DNA of 64,000 nucleotides, taken from the NCBI GenBank assembly GCA_021740105.1, contig JAIPAM010000002.1, positions 248,001 to 312,000 on the forward strand, read 5' to 3'. The position numbers and the translations under genes were made by a program. This document shows, in pieces, positions 9,006 to 18,507 of the stretch. Position 1 is the stretch's first letter. The number at the start of each line of letters is the position of its first letter. This DNA is from Flavobacterium sp. (GTDB lineage: Bacteria; Bacteroidota; Bacteroidia; Flavobacteriales; Flavobacteriaceae). The notes under the pieces were generated by a model that saw only the letters and a list, made by a program, of their open reading frames with translations, searched no databases and had not been told where the DNA came from.

Positions 9006-9443
9006 TTATTTACTGTTTCTTACTTTTTTTGGCAAAACCATATTAGTAAGTTTACATATAGAGATCATTTTTCCAGCTTCATCTGTAATTTTAATTTCCC
9101 ATAAATGAATTGAAGCGCCTTTGTGAATTATTCTAGCAGTGCCATAAACAAGACCTTCTTTTTTACTTTTTAAGTGGTTTGCAGAAATTTCTATTCCTCG
9201 AACTTCACTCAATTCAGGGTTTACAAACATTAAAGAAGCTGCAGATCCAACGCTTTCTGCTAAGGCAACTGTTGCGCCACCATGTAACAAACCCATTGGC
9301 TGATGAACTCTTGGATTTACTGGCATCTTGGCAACCAGAAAACCTTCTCCTGCATCAATATATTCAATTTCAAGGGTTTGCATCAATGTGTTTTTTGAAA
9401 AATCATTACACATTGCAATTATTCTATCTTTATCGAAAGTCAT
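9006..9443 (-). CDS. PaaI/MenI-type hotdog thioesterase
   Basis: A 145-residue 4HBT-family hotdog protein. The HQPMGLLHGGATVALAESVG motif contains the catalytic acidic residue on the long central helix. The gene lies 6 bases upstream of the isochorismate synthase and on the same strand. That context suggests 1,4-dihydroxy-2-naphthoyl-CoA hydrolase (MenI) activity. Hotdog enzymes are hard to assign by sequence alone, and a phenylacetyl-CoA or general acyl-CoA thioesterase remains possible. Confidence 0.82.
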   Translation of the reverse strand: MTFDKDRIIAMCNDFSKNTLMQTLEIEYIDAGEGFLVAKMPVNPRVHQPMGLLHGGATVALAESVGSAASLMFVNPELSEVRGIEISANHLKSKKEGLVYGTARIIHKGASIHLWEIKITDEAGKMISICKLTNMVLPKKVRNSK

Positions 9444-9532
9444 TTTTTTTGTAAAAATAACACATTATTAGTAGACAATAAAATAATTCTGACTAAGAAT
9501 GAATTTGTAAATCTATGGTAAACTAAATCAAT

Positions 9533-9540
9533 TAATTTTG
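9533..9540 (+). promoter_or_regulatory. Bacteroidota -7 box TAATTTTG
   Basis: TAnnTTTG match 70 bases before the start at 9610. The nearest TTTG upstream (9504-9507) is too far for a standard -33 element. Confidence 0.35.
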
Positions 9541-9609
9541 CGTTATTAATTTTCGAATGAAATTAATAATTAATAAATTAATACCTATTTTTACAAAAAT
9601 TCTTAAGTA

Positions 9610-11163
9610 ATGCGCCAAATTCTATTTTTGTTTTTATCTGGATTACTACTATCGATGACGTCGTGTAGAAAGGATTTTGCATTTGAACCCAGCAACGGTG
9701 AATTACGTTTTTCCAAAGACACCATTTATTTAGACACTGTTTTTACCAACATAGGATCAAGTACTTACACATTAAAAGTGTACAATAAAAGCAATAATGA
9801 TATACTTATTCCAAACATCCAATTAGGAAAAGGCGCACAGTCAAAATACAGAATGACTATTGACGGAATGCGTGGTGATAATGGAAAGATATTCAAAAAT
9901 GTTGAATTATTAGCCAAAGACAGCATGTATGTTTTTATTGAAACTACCGCTGGAATTGCTGATGCAAACCCCACCGATTTTTTATATACCGATCAAATTC
10001 AATTTGGATCTGGAACCGATTTACAAAAAGTAGAATTGGTCACTCTGATACAAGATGCCGTCTTTTTATACCCTCAAAAGTACGTTGATGCTACCACTGG
10101 GGCCGTTAGTTATGAATCATTGACATTTGGTCAAGATCAAATTTTTGGATTTATACTAGATCATAATACAAATAATGACGAATACCGCTGGACCAATAAT
10201 AAGCCTTATGTTATTTATGGTTATGCCGGAATTCCAAATGGAGAAACGCTCAATGTAGATCCCGGAGCACGAATTCATTTTCATGCCAATTCAGGTATAA
10301 TTGTAGGAAATGGAGGGACAATTAAAATTAATGGACAACAATCTACAACGGCGGCGCTTGAAAAAGAGGTGGTTTTTGAGGGTGACCGATTAGAACCAGG
10401 ATTTTCAGATGTTCCTGGACAATGGGGATTAATTTGGATGAGCCAAGGAAGTGTAAATAATCAGATCAATCATTTGACTTTAAAAAATGCAACTGTAGGA
10501 CTCGTTGTTGGAGATGTAGTGACCGCTACTAATCCAACTTTAAAAATTGATAATACTCAAATTTACAATTGCTCCAATATTGGATTATTTTCAAGGGGCG
10601 CTAAAATTGAGGGAACCAATTTAGTCATTAATTCTGCGGGTCAAGCGAGCTTGGCTTGTACCGAAGGAGGATCTTATTTATTCAAGCATTGTACGTTCAA
10701 TAACAACTGGCAAAGTTCAAAACAAGTGGCTGTTTTATTAAGTAATTATCAAAATAACAACAATGTGATTACTCCCAAAGCTTTGAATCAAGCAGAGTTT
10801 TATAATTGTATCATTTATGGTTCCAACCAAATCGAGCTCTTGTTAGACAAAAAAGAGGGGGCTGTTTTCAATTACAAATTCAATAATTGCTTGTTGAAAT
10901 TCAATAACACCAACAATCAATATACATCAAATCCGTTGTATTTGTTTGATACTGATGCCATTCATTATTCTAGTATCATAAGAAACCAGGATCCTAAATT
11001 TCTAAATACCAATAAGAATAAGTTGAATATTAACAGTACTTCCCCTGCTTTTGCAAATGGTAATGCGGCCTATTTAATTGTAAAAGATATATTGGGAAAT
11101 ACCCGAAGTTTACCACCAGATTTGGGTGCTTACAAAAACGCCCCTTTTCCAATAGTACCTTAA
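9610..11163 (+). CDS. Outer-membrane or periplasmic lipoprotein with beta-helix-like domain
   Basis: A 517-residue exported protein. The N-terminus is a lipoprotein signal ending LLLSMTSC with the lipidation Cys near residue 19. Residues about 30-150 look like an Ig-like, DUF-type module (SKDTIYLDTVFTNIGSSTYT). The remainder has repeated Asn/Gly-rich short strands (THLTLKNATVGLVVG, IDNTQIYNCSNIGLF) typical of a right-handed parallel beta-helix. It is common in Flavobacteria, but I know of no function. Its stop overlaps that of the convergent S4 gene. It is probably not part of the PUL. Confidence 0.8.
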   Translation: MRQILFLFLSGLLLSMTSCRKDFAFEPSNGELRFSKDTIYLDTVFTNIGSSTYTLKVYNKSNNDILIPNIQLGKGAQSKYRMTIDGMRGDNGKIFKNVELLAKDSMYVFIETTAGIADANPTDFLYTDQIQFGSGTDLQKVELVTLIQDAVFLYPQKYVDATTGAVSYESLTFGQDQIFGFILDHNTNNDEYRWTNNKPYVIYGYAGIPNGETLNVDPGARIHFHANSGIIVGNGGTIKINGQQSTTAALEKEVVFEGDRLEPGFSDVPGQWGLIWMSQGSVNNQINHLTLKNATVGLVVGDVVTATNPTLKIDNTQIYNCSNIGLFSRGAKIEGTNLVINSAGQASLACTEGGSYLFKHCTFNNNWQSSKQVAVLLSNYQNNNNVITPKALNQAEFYNCIIYGSNQIELLLDKKEGAVFNYKFNNCLLKFNNTNNQYTSNPLYLFDTDAIHYSSIIRNQDPKFLNTNKNKLNINSTSPAFANGNAAYLIVKDILGNTRSLPPDLGAYKNAPFPIVP

Positions 11164-11534
11164 TTTTCTATTTCATTCCCAAAATCTTCGAGGTCTCTTC
11201 TGTCTTTTTTCGTTGGACGACCATCCCCTGTTTTTCTGTAATGTTCTTTAGATAATTTTAATAATTCTAGGTGTTGGAAAGCTTCAATTGGGGTTTCGTT
11301 TTTTCTATAGATATCAACCAGTTTAGCAGCAAGACGGTTTGCGGGAATTTCCAAAACCACTATAATTTGTGTGATTTGATCTTTTCTGAAAGTGATTCTA
11401 TCAGTTGGGAAAACTTCTTTTGAAGGTTTTGCGATAATTCCATTGACGGTAATATGATTTTTTTTACACGCTTCAGTAACCATATTTCTTGTTTTATAAT
11501 ACCTCACACACCATAAAAATTTATCTACTCTCAT
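11160..11534 (-). CDS. S4-domain RNA-binding protein (Hsp15/HslR-like)
   Basis: A 124-residue protein with an N-terminal S4 domain: MRVDKFLWCVRYYKTRNMV followed by ITVNGIIAKPSKEVFPTDRI. A basic tail (RKTGDGRPTKKDRRDLEDFG) follows. In E. coli, Hsp15 binds stalled 50S subunits carrying peptidyl-tRNA. The strong similarity in architecture supports the same family. It converges with the lipoprotein gene, the two stop codons overlapping at 11160-11163. Confidence 0.9.
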   Translation of the reverse strand: MRVDKFLWCVRYYKTRNMVTEACKKNHITVNGIIAKPSKEVFPTDRITFRKDQITQIIVVLEIPANRLAAKLVDIYRKNETPIEAFQHLELLKLSKEHYRKTGDGRPTKKDRRDLEDFGNEIEN

Positions 11535-11613
11535 AATTTTTTTCTAAAATAGAAGTTAAATTGAATGCAAAAATAAATCAATATTGTATCTTGCGCTCTT
11601 AAATTTAAAAAAA

Positions 11614-12678
11614 ATGAATAAATATTTAAAATTAGCTTTAATTTTTGTTTTTGGTTCAACATTAATTGGAATAACATTGGTTTCTTGTACTAAAAATGAA
11701 ACCCCTAGTTATGATGTGGTACTTAGAGAATATCCTGTTCAATATCGAGCTGATTTAGATTCAATTGATAAATATTTAAATACTCATTATATTGCTTCAG
11801 TAGATGCAGATTTCAACATTACATTTGCAAAAATTCCAACGGGAGGTACCCAAATTTCCATTAGAAATCAACAAAATTACCCTTTACAATCTGTTGATGT
11901 TCAAAATGATATCCACGGAGTTAACTATAAAATTTATTACTTAAAGTTAAGAGAAGGAACCAACGAAAGAACAACTGCAGTGGATTCTATTTATGTTTCT
12001 TACAGAGGTACTTTATTAAAAAACACCCAATTTGACTATTCAGAAACACCGGTTTGGTTTCAATTAGAAAATGTAGTTGCTGGTTGGGGTGAAATTATTC
12101 CTCTATTTAAAACCGGAACTTACGATACAACACCTGGGCCAAACCCAAGTACATTTTCAAATTTTGGAGCTGGAGTGATGTTTCTACCATCTGGTTTAGC
12201 TTACTATAATCAAATGCCATCTTCATTAATACCACCCTATTCACCACTGGTTTTTAGTTTTAAATTGAAAAGTCAAAAAAGTCGCGACCATGATGGTGAT
12301 GGAATTTTATCAATTAATGAAGTGAACCCAACAATTCCAAATCAAAAACCAAAAAATTATGATAGTGATGGTGATGGAAAACCGAACTATTTAGATGTTG
12401 ATGATGATGGAGATAATTTTATGACTAAAGTAGAAAATAGAAGACCTTATATTTTAATTAATAATGTTCTGACACCTAATGGCTATTTTCCATTTAACGG
12501 AGCAGCTATTGACAATCCGCTAACTCCTAACATTGATGAAAGACAAGGTGTGCCAAGAAAATTTACAGGACCAAATAATCCAGCTAATAATTTACCAACA
12601 CCACTTCCATCAGATTTCACAGATCCTACAAGACTAAGGAGATATCTCGATCCTACTAGTTATCCTCCATTTCAATAA
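11614..12678 (+). CDS. FKBP-type peptidyl-prolyl isomerase lipoprotein with Ca-binding-like repeats
   Basis: About 354 residues from the ATG at 11614 (MNKYLKLALIFVFG). A TTG further upstream is in frame but would place extra residues before the signal. The lipoprotein signal ends TLVSC. An FKBP-like fold spans the middle, with DSIYVSYRGTLLKNTQFDYS and WGEIIPLFKTG. After it come Asp-rich DHDGDGILSINE and DSDGDGKPNYLDVDDDGDN segments, like thrombospondin type-3 or dockerin calcium loops. Related flavobacterial proteins sit near gliding genes, but none is present here. A strong terminator follows. Confidence 0.85.
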   Translation: MNKYLKLALIFVFGSTLIGITLVSCTKNETPSYDVVLREYPVQYRADLDSIDKYLNTHYIASVDADFNITFAKIPTGGTQISIRNQQNYPLQSVDVQNDIHGVNYKIYYLKLREGTNERTTAVDSIYVSYRGTLLKNTQFDYSETPVWFQLENVVAGWGEIIPLFKTGTYDTTPGPNPSTFSNFGAGVMFLPSGLAYYNQMPSSLIPPYSPLVFSFKLKSQKSRDHDGDGILSINEVNPTIPNQKPKNYDSDGDGKPNYLDVDDDGDNFMTKVENRRPYILINNVLTPNGYFPFNGAAIDNPLTPNIDERQGVPRKFTGPNNPANNLPTPLPSDFTDPTRLRRYLDPTSYPPFQ

Positions 12679-12695
12679 AATAATATACAAAATTT

Positions 12696-12726
12696 AAAAT
12701 GCCCGTTATTTGTAACGGGCATTTTT
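12696..12726 (+). terminator. Rho-independent terminator after FKBP gene
   Basis: Hairpin of TGCCCGTTA and TAACGGGCA with a 4-base loop, flanked by A and T runs. It marks the left boundary of the PUL. Confidence 0.9.
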
Positions 12727-12829
12727 GATAACTGAATAGTACTATAAAGGTTTCCTTTAAAGCCAATAAAATTAACATTTCTGTACAATTTTACCCCTAC
12801 ATTAGTATTTTAATTTTTCTTTTAAGAAC

Positions 12830-12837
12830 TAATTTTG
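12830..12837 (+). promoter_or_regulatory. Bacteroidota -7 box TAATTTTG
   Basis: TAnnTTTG match 85 bases before the start of the first plus-strand PUL gene. The flanking 12727-12922 region is otherwise AT-rich and shows no other clear element. Confidence 0.35.
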
Positions 12838-12922
12838 ATTTAAGATTTATTAAAAAAAGGATTCTATAATTCTTATTTTGATATTTAGATCTAAAAAAAA
12901 ATAACGAATTAAAAAAAAATGT

Positions 12923-15133
12923 ATGAAAAAATTATTACTTAACTACAAATCTATCAATTGTGCTTTATTATTGATGTTAATTGGATCTAACACAATTTCA
13001 GGTCAAACAGTGGTTCAAGAAACTTTTGGATCTACAGCAGTTCCAATAGCAAATAACTACAGTGGAGCTACTTCTACTCCATCTGTAAGCTACGTTACCA
13101 ATGTTGCAGGTTATACTTCAGTAGATCTTAATGGAACCGATGGGTTTTTAAACTTTATGCCAAATACTACAACTGGAGTCAATAGAATTAGTGTAGTTGG
13201 AGCTTTACCTTCAGGATCTGGTATGAATGGAGCCCTACGTTCCAATACCAATCTTATTACTTGGAATTTTAACATGAGAGCAGCTAGAGCAGCTACTAAT
13301 ATTTTTTCCTCTTCCTCTGGTTTCCAGGTTAACAAATATTTTAGTGGGGTAGTTTTGTGTTCAACAACTGGTAGTGTACTTTCAAATGGTACAACACCTG
13401 GTTCCGGTTATGTTGTGACACTTCAAAAAAGTGCTAACAATGCTACAACAGGAAAAACTAGTTTATATTTGATTAAATTCACTAATGGGATTGGAGATGT
13501 TGTAGGTGAATCTTCAGTTGTTACTAGACTCATTGAATCTCCTGAATTGGCTCAAGTTCCTGCAGCAACTACACCTAATAATTTAAGTGTTAAAGTAACT
13601 TACAACCCTACTGTAGATGTATGGGAATTGTATTATAGAGAAGATCCAATTACTCCAACACCAATTACATTCGCAGATCCTTCAACTGGTACATTTACTC
13701 TTGGTGGTTCTGTAACTGACGTTCCTCCTACTGCACCAATGACTAGTTATGGATTTGTAGCAGGACTTCAAAGTAATGCATCTGCCTCTAACTCCTATCA
13801 ATTTGACAACTTCAAAATTAGTTTAAGCACACCTCCAGCATATACTGTACCTCCAACAATTGCTAACAGACAAGTATTTAATTCTTCAACAAATCCAACC
13901 GTAGGTAGCTTAGTTGCTACTGGAAGTAATATCAAATGGTATTCAACATTAACTGGTGGAACTGCAATTGCAGCTAGCACACCATTAACCTATGCAACTT
14001 ATTATGGTTCACAAACTATAAATAATGTAGAAAGTACACGCATCGCAACTCAAGCATTTATTGGAAATACAAGTTTAAGAACTTTACCTTTATATGATAG
14101 TTTTGCAAGTTATACTATTGGTGATAAATTAATTCAAATGAATAATGGAGCTTCGGCGGCTAATCTTGAAAATCCAGGAACTGGGTTAGGTTCTTGGTCA
14201 ATTACTCCAAGCACAAATATTACCGATGATGTATTAATTGCTGCTTCGCCTACTTGGACTAATACGGTATTACCTGCTGCGGCCGGAAATGCTATTTCAT
14301 TTGTAGGTTCTGGAATTGACCCTGAATTAAAATTTACTAATACCACAAGTGGAAATTTATTTTCTTCATTTGTAATTAATATAGTTGATGCACCTGCTTC
14401 AATTATAGCTTCAGCAACCACTCCTGGTTTCTCAACACCAACAGGTTTTTATAGTTTTTCATCGGATGGTATTGATCCTACTACTTCTGCAGTAATTACA
14501 AATTATGCCGCCGATGTTATGTTTAGAAAAAATACAACTACAGGGAAATACAATTTAGGTTTATCTAAGTCAAATAATGGAGACGAATGTGTTTGGAGTA
14601 CAACTGAATTTGATTTTAATACACAACACGTAGTTGTTATTAGTTATGAGAATATTGGAAATGCAGATCCTTTACAGCAAGTTGCGAAATTATGGATCGA
14701 TCCTGCATCTACAACTCAACCTGCTGCTACATTGTCCCAAAACAATCCTACAACTTCGGTTACCAGAACTAATTTGGATAGAATAAAAATATTACAAGCT
14801 TCATCAGCATCTACACCAACAATAATTTTGGATGAGATTAGAGTTGCAAATAACTGGTCGCAAGCATTAGGTGGACCTGCTCTAGGAGTAGAAAATAATT
14901 CAATTTCTAATATAACTATATACCCAAATCCTGTTTCTAATGGTAAATTGTTTCTCACTTCTTCTTCAAATTTAGAAAAAGAGGTTATGATCTTTACAAC
15001 ATTAGGACAGCAAGTACTTCAAGATAAAACAGTTTCTGAAGCAATTAATGTTTCTACTTTAAGTCAAGGAACTTACTTTATAAAAATTACGGAATCAGGT
15101 TTTACAACAACAAAAAAGTTAATTGTTAAATAA
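12923..15133 (+). CDS. T9SS-secreted two-domain protein with Ig-like linker, unknown activity
   Basis: A 736-residue exported protein. A signal peptide ends near GQT (about 28). Residues about 30-300 form one beta-rich, probably jelly-roll/LamG-like module ending NSYQFDNFKIS. Residues about 310-375 are an Ig-like segment (IKWYSTLTGGTAIAA) seen in Bacteroidota adhesins. A second beta-rich module follows (about 385-650, ending IILDEIRVANNWSQA). The C-terminus is a type A T9SS sorting domain: YPNPVSNGKLF, then GTYFIKI and the basic end TTKKLIVK. No catalytic motif is evident. Its place before the lyase-like genes suggests glycan binding or degradation (inference). Confidence 0.7.
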   Translation: MKKLLLNYKSINCALLLMLIGSNTISGQTVVQETFGSTAVPIANNYSGATSTPSVSYVTNVAGYTSVDLNGTDGFLNFMPNTTTGVNRISVVGALPSGSGMNGALRSNTNLITWNFNMRAARAATNIFSSSSGFQVNKYFSGVVLCSTTGSVLSNGTTPGSGYVVTLQKSANNATTGKTSLYLIKFTNGIGDVVGESSVVTRLIESPELAQVPAATTPNNLSVKVTYNPTVDVWELYYREDPITPTPITFADPSTGTFTLGGSVTDVPPTAPMTSYGFVAGLQSNASASNSYQFDNFKISLSTPPAYTVPPTIANRQVFNSSTNPTVGSLVATGSNIKWYSTLTGGTAIAASTPLTYATYYGSQTINNVESTRIATQAFIGNTSLRTLPLYDSFASYTIGDKLIQMNNGASAANLENPGTGLGSWSITPSTNITDDVLIAASPTWTNTVLPAAAGNAISFVGSGIDPELKFTNTTSGNLFSSFVINIVDAPASIIASATTPGFSTPTGFYSFSSDGIDPTTSAVITNYAADVMFRKNTTTGKYNLGLSKSNNGDECVWSTTEFDFNTQHVVVISYENIGNADPLQQVAKLWIDPASTTQPAATLSQNNPTTSVTRTNLDRIKILQASSASTPTIILDEIRVANNWSQALGGPALGVENNSISNITIYPNPVSNGKLFLTSSSNLEKEVMIFTTLGQQVLQDKTVSEAINVSTLSQGTYFIKITESGFTTTKKLIVK

Positions 15134-15152
15134 TTAAATTTATAATTGAAAT

Positions 15153-15185
15153 AAAAATGCGGTATTTTTCAATATCGCATTTTTA
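15153..15185 (+). terminator. Rho-independent terminator after the T9SS gene
   Basis: AAAAATGCGGTATT pairs with AATATCGCATTTTT (one G-U pair) around a 4-base loop, followed by T-rich sequence. It sits just before the next gene's start at 15205 and contains an in-frame upstream ATG that should not be used. Confidence 0.8.
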
Positions 15186-15204
15186 TTTATTTCAAATTAT
15201 CATA

Positions 15205-15990
15205 ATGAAAATATCATTTGCACTATTCGTTTCTTTATTATCATTTTACAACTATTCGCAGGTCCTTTTAAAATCTGACGGCCCAGGAAATACTTATGAG
15301 TTAATCAATTCAGTTCTAGCACCTGGAAATGAAGCAGTAGAACATCCTGAATGCGTTCATGGCGCTTTTGGAAGGCACATCGCTGAAGTATGGGATGATG
15401 AGTTAAAAGAGAACGTATTTGAATTTTATTCTCATGTAACTCCAGATAACGATCGTTGTGAAAAAATTGATAGACAACGAGTTGAAATAAAAACCTATGA
15501 GCCATCACCAGATAATTTAATTGGAACTTTAGGAGAATTCGTAACTTATAAATGGAAATTTAGATTACCTAAAGGTTTTCAACCTTCTAGTAGTTTTACC
15601 CATTTACATCAAATAAAAGCAGTTGGTGGATCACAAGATTTACCAATTTTTACATTAACAGCTAGAAAAGCAAAGGTAAATCAGCTAGTTATTATTCATA
15701 ATAATGAAAATACTATAGCTACAGCTGATCTTTCAGAATTTGAGGGTACTTGGGTTGAAATAACCGAAAAAATTAAAATTGGCGCTAACGGAAAGTACTC
15801 TATTTCAATAAAAAAAATAAAAAACGGTAAGGAATTACTTTCTTTTATAAGTGATAACATCATGACTATTAGATCCGATAACGACTTTATAAGACCAAAA
15901 TGGGGAATTTACAGAAGTTTAAAAAAAGTGGAAGATTTAAGAGACGAAGCGGTTCGTTTTAATGATTTTTCAATTAAAGAGGGTGAATAA
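15205..15990 (+). CDS. Jelly-roll polysaccharide lyase-like protein, paralog A (no sorting domain)
   Basis: About 261 residues from ATG 15205 with a signal peptide MKISFALFVSLLSFYNYSQ. An in-frame ATG at 15157 lies in the preceding terminator and is rejected. The mature protein is beta-rich. It shares long conserved runs with the next gene: DGPGNTYELINSVLAPGN, DRQRVEIKTY, YKWKFRLPKGFQPS, THLHQIKAV and RPKWGIYRSL. The R-Q-R-E-K and H-x-H-Q-x-K patterns recall jelly-roll lyases of the PL13/PL20 (Pfam Polysacc_lyase) type, but the family is not certain. It ends right after the catalytic fold, with no T9SS domain, so it is probably periplasmic. It overlaps the next gene. Confidence 0.65.
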   Translation: MKISFALFVSLLSFYNYSQVLLKSDGPGNTYELINSVLAPGNEAVEHPECVHGAFGRHIAEVWDDELKENVFEFYSHVTPDNDRCEKIDRQRVEIKTYEPSPDNLIGTLGEFVTYKWKFRLPKGFQPSSSFTHLHQIKAVGGSQDLPIFTLTARKAKVNQLVIIHNNENTIATADLSEFEGTWVEITEKIKIGANGKYSISIKKIKNGKELLSFISDNIMTIRSDNDFIRPKWGIYRSLKKVEDLRDEAVRFNDFSIKEGE

Positions 15991-17083
15991 TTTATATAAA
16001 AATAGTATAATTGGAGTAGGATTTGCTTTTATATGTCAAATCCAAGCTTCATTTTCACAAGTTACCTTAAATGCAAACGGACCGGGAAGTACTTATGAAT
16101 TAATTACCAATGTTTTCGCTCCTGGAAATGGTGTAAGCGCAGTTGAAGCCCCCGATTTGTTTCACCCATGGGCGGCCGGTGGAAACAGACATATTACAGA
16201 AGTTTATGACAATGACTTACTTCGATATGTATTCGAATTTTACTCGCATGCCTTGTTAGATAATGAACCTGTAGATCCTACTTTAACAGACAGGCAACGT
16301 GTTGAAATTAAAACCTATGCCCCATCTCCAGATAATTTAAAAGGTACAATTGGAGAAAATATTATTTATAAATGGAGCTTTAAATTGCCATTTGGTTTTC
16401 AACCTTCGACAAATTTTACTCATATTCATCAAATAAAAGCGGTAGACGGAGATGATAGTAGCCCTATTTTTACATTAACTCCTAGACTAGGAACACCGAA
16501 TAAATTGGAATTAATATATGTTGAAAATTCAACTTCAGGATCAAATAAAGTTAGCATTGTTAATTTATTACCTTTTTTAGGAAATTGGGTGGATGCTGAA
16601 GAAAGAATAAATGTGGGTAGTAATGGATTTTACTCAATAATTTTAAAAAAACACAGTGATGGTTCAGTTTTACTGTCCTATACCAATAATAATATTGCTA
16701 CTATTCGTCCAGATAACAACTTCATTCGTCCAAAATGGGGAATTTACAGAAGCTTAAGCGATATTGGAAATTTACGTGATGAAGCCGTTCGCTTTTCGGG
16801 TTTCAGTATTCAAGAGGTGCCAAATTTGGGATTAATTGCTAACAATTTTGATGTTAAAACAATTATAATATCTAATCCAGTTATTGATAAAATTGAATTG
16901 ACAGAAGTAATATTAAAAAGATACAACAGAATGCAACTTTACGATATTTACGGTAAAAAAATAGTAGAATTAAACAGTTTAACAAAGAATATTGATATTT
17001 CTAATTTAAAATCAGGGATGTATATTATCCAGTTTAATAATGGGGAAATTAAGTCTGAAACAATTAAAATAATTAAAAAATAA
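15962..17083 (+). CDS. Jelly-roll polysaccharide lyase-like protein, paralog B (T9SS-secreted)
   Basis: A 373-residue paralog of the preceding gene, about half identical by eye across the fold. Conserved runs are GPGSTYELITNVFAPGN, DRQRVEIKTY, YKWSFKLPFGFQPS, THIHQIKAVDGD and RPKWGIYRSL. Unlike its partner, it continues into a T9SS type A C-terminal domain (about 295-373, with LKSGMYIIQFNNGE and a Lys-rich end). It should therefore be surface-exposed or released. The ATG at 15962 overlaps the upstream gene by 29 bases; a GTG at 15983 is an alternative start. Putative uronan lyase by context. Confidence 0.65.
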   Translation: MIFQLKRVNNLYKNSIIGVGFAFICQIQASFSQVTLNANGPGSTYELITNVFAPGNGVSAVEAPDLFHPWAAGGNRHITEVYDNDLLRYVFEFYSHALLDNEPVDPTLTDRQRVEIKTYAPSPDNLKGTIGENIIYKWSFKLPFGFQPSTNFTHIHQIKAVDGDDSSPIFTLTPRLGTPNKLELIYVENSTSGSNKVSIVNLLPFLGNWVDAEERINVGSNGFYSIILKKHSDGSVLLSYTNNNIATIRPDNNFIRPKWGIYRSLSDIGNLRDEAVRFSGFSIQEVPNLGLIANNFDVKTIIISNPVIDKIELTEVILKRYNRMQLYDIYGKKIVELNSLTKNIDISNLKSGMYIIQFNNGEIKSETIKIIKK

Positions 17084-17087
17084 ATTT

Positions 17088-18503
17088 ATGAAAAAACTTG
17101 TAGTTGTATTAATCTCGTTAATCTTCTTATCCAGTAACGAATCCCTATTTGCAAAAATTAAATTACCTGGAATAATTGCATCCAATATGGTTTTGCAACG
17201 AAATTCCTCTGTTAAAATATGGGGTTGGGCAAAATCAGGTGAGAAAATAATTATAAAAGCAAGTTGGATTGCCAATGAAATCAAAATTACTACTCAAGAA
17301 AATGGTCGATGGGAAGTCGCTTTAAAAACAACTTCAAGCAAAGCAACTCAAACCATTCAATTGAGTAGCTTAGAATCTAATATTAAATTGGATAACATCC
17401 TGTTTGGAGAAGTTTGGATTTGTTCGGGACAATCCAATATGAGAATGCCGTTAAAAGGGTATACCGGTCAACCTACATTTGAAGGGAATGCAGCTATAGC
17501 CAATTCTAGAAATAATAATATTCGTTTGTTTTCCATTACAGAAAACGGACATCCAACCCCTTTAGATACTGTAGGTAGTTATAAAAAATGGAATATTGCA
17601 AGTCCCGAAAATACTAAAGACTTCAGTGCTGTAGCTTATTTATTCGGACAGAAACTACAAGAAATTTTAGACGTACCCGTTGGAATAGTTATGACTTCGT
17701 GGGGAGGAACTAGAATTCAACCTTGGATGAGTAAAGAGGCGATTACCCCTTTTTTAGATGTCAATAAAGTAAAAAAAGATACAACTGAAAAATATAAAAG
17801 AATTCCATCAGCGATTTATAATGCGATGATTAATCCAATAACCTCTTATACCATTAAAGGCGTACTTTGGTATCAAGGAGAAACGAATCGTGATGAACCT
17901 AAATTGTACCAGCAGTTACTTCCAGAAATGGTAAAAGATTGGCGTAACCAATGGAATTTAGGTGAATTTCCATTTTACTATGTTCAAATAGCACCTAACA
18001 AATATATTGACAAATCGAAGTCTCAATTCCAAAGAGAAGCGCAATTAAAGGCATTAGAAGTTATTCCAAATTCAGGAATGGCGGTACTTTCAGATATTGG
18101 TTCAGAGCAAACAATACATCCACCACGAAAAAAAGAAGTCGCTGAGAGATTACTATTTATTGCATTGAACAAAACCTACGGGTTTAAAGATGTGGACTGC
18201 ACAGGTCCAATTTACAAATCAATGGAAGTAAAAGAAGGGGCTCTTTTCTTGAATTTCAATTTTGCAGAAACGGGTATTTATTCACCTGAATTAGAAATTA
18301 GTAATTTTGAAATCGCTGGTGCTGATAAAATCTTTCATCCGGCAAAAGCGGTAATTATCAATCACAAACAAGTTAAAGTCTCAAGTACAGAAGTTAATGA
18401 TCCAGTAGCCGTTCGATACGGATGGAACAATTGGTTTGTAGGTACTTTATTTGATAACAATATGTTACCAGCCTCTTCGTTTAGAACTGACAATTGGGAA
18501 TAA
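17088..18503 (+). CDS. SASA/sialate O-acetylesterase-type SGNH carbohydrate esterase
   Basis: A 471-residue exported protein with signal peptide 1-22. The SGNH/SASA blocks are clear: SGQSNM with nucleophile Ser116, TSWGGTRIQPWM near 203-214, LWYQGETN near 260-267, and the catalytic Asp/His region DIGSEQTIHPP (Asp336, His344). Such enzymes remove acetyl or other acyl groups from sugars. In this PUL it probably de-esterifies the substrate polysaccharide rather than sialic acid, since no sialate catabolism genes are present. It begins 4 bases after paralog B, so the plus-strand arm is an operon. Confidence 0.85.
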   Translation: MKKLVVVLISLIFLSSNESLFAKIKLPGIIASNMVLQRNSSVKIWGWAKSGEKIIIKASWIANEIKITTQENGRWEVALKTTSSKATQTIQLSSLESNIKLDNILFGEVWICSGQSNMRMPLKGYTGQPTFEGNAAIANSRNNNIRLFSITENGHPTPLDTVGSYKKWNIASPENTKDFSAVAYLFGQKLQEILDVPVGIVMTSWGGTRIQPWMSKEAITPFLDVNKVKKDTTEKYKRIPSAIYNAMINPITSYTIKGVLWYQGETNRDEPKLYQQLLPEMVKDWRNQWNLGEFPFYYVQIAPNKYIDKSKSQFQREAQLKALEVIPNSGMAVLSDIGSEQTIHPPRKKEVAERLLFIALNKTYGFKDVDCTGPIYKSMEVKEGALFLNFNFAETGIYSPELEISNFEIAGADKIFHPAKAVIINHKQVKVSSTEVNDPVAVRYGWNNWFVGTLFDNNMLPASSFRTDNWE

Positions 18504-18507
18504 AATA

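Noticed and set aside
15157-15204. An earlier ATG for the jelly-roll paralog A
   Set aside because: It sits inside the terminator hairpin of the preceding gene, and the signal peptide begins at 15205.
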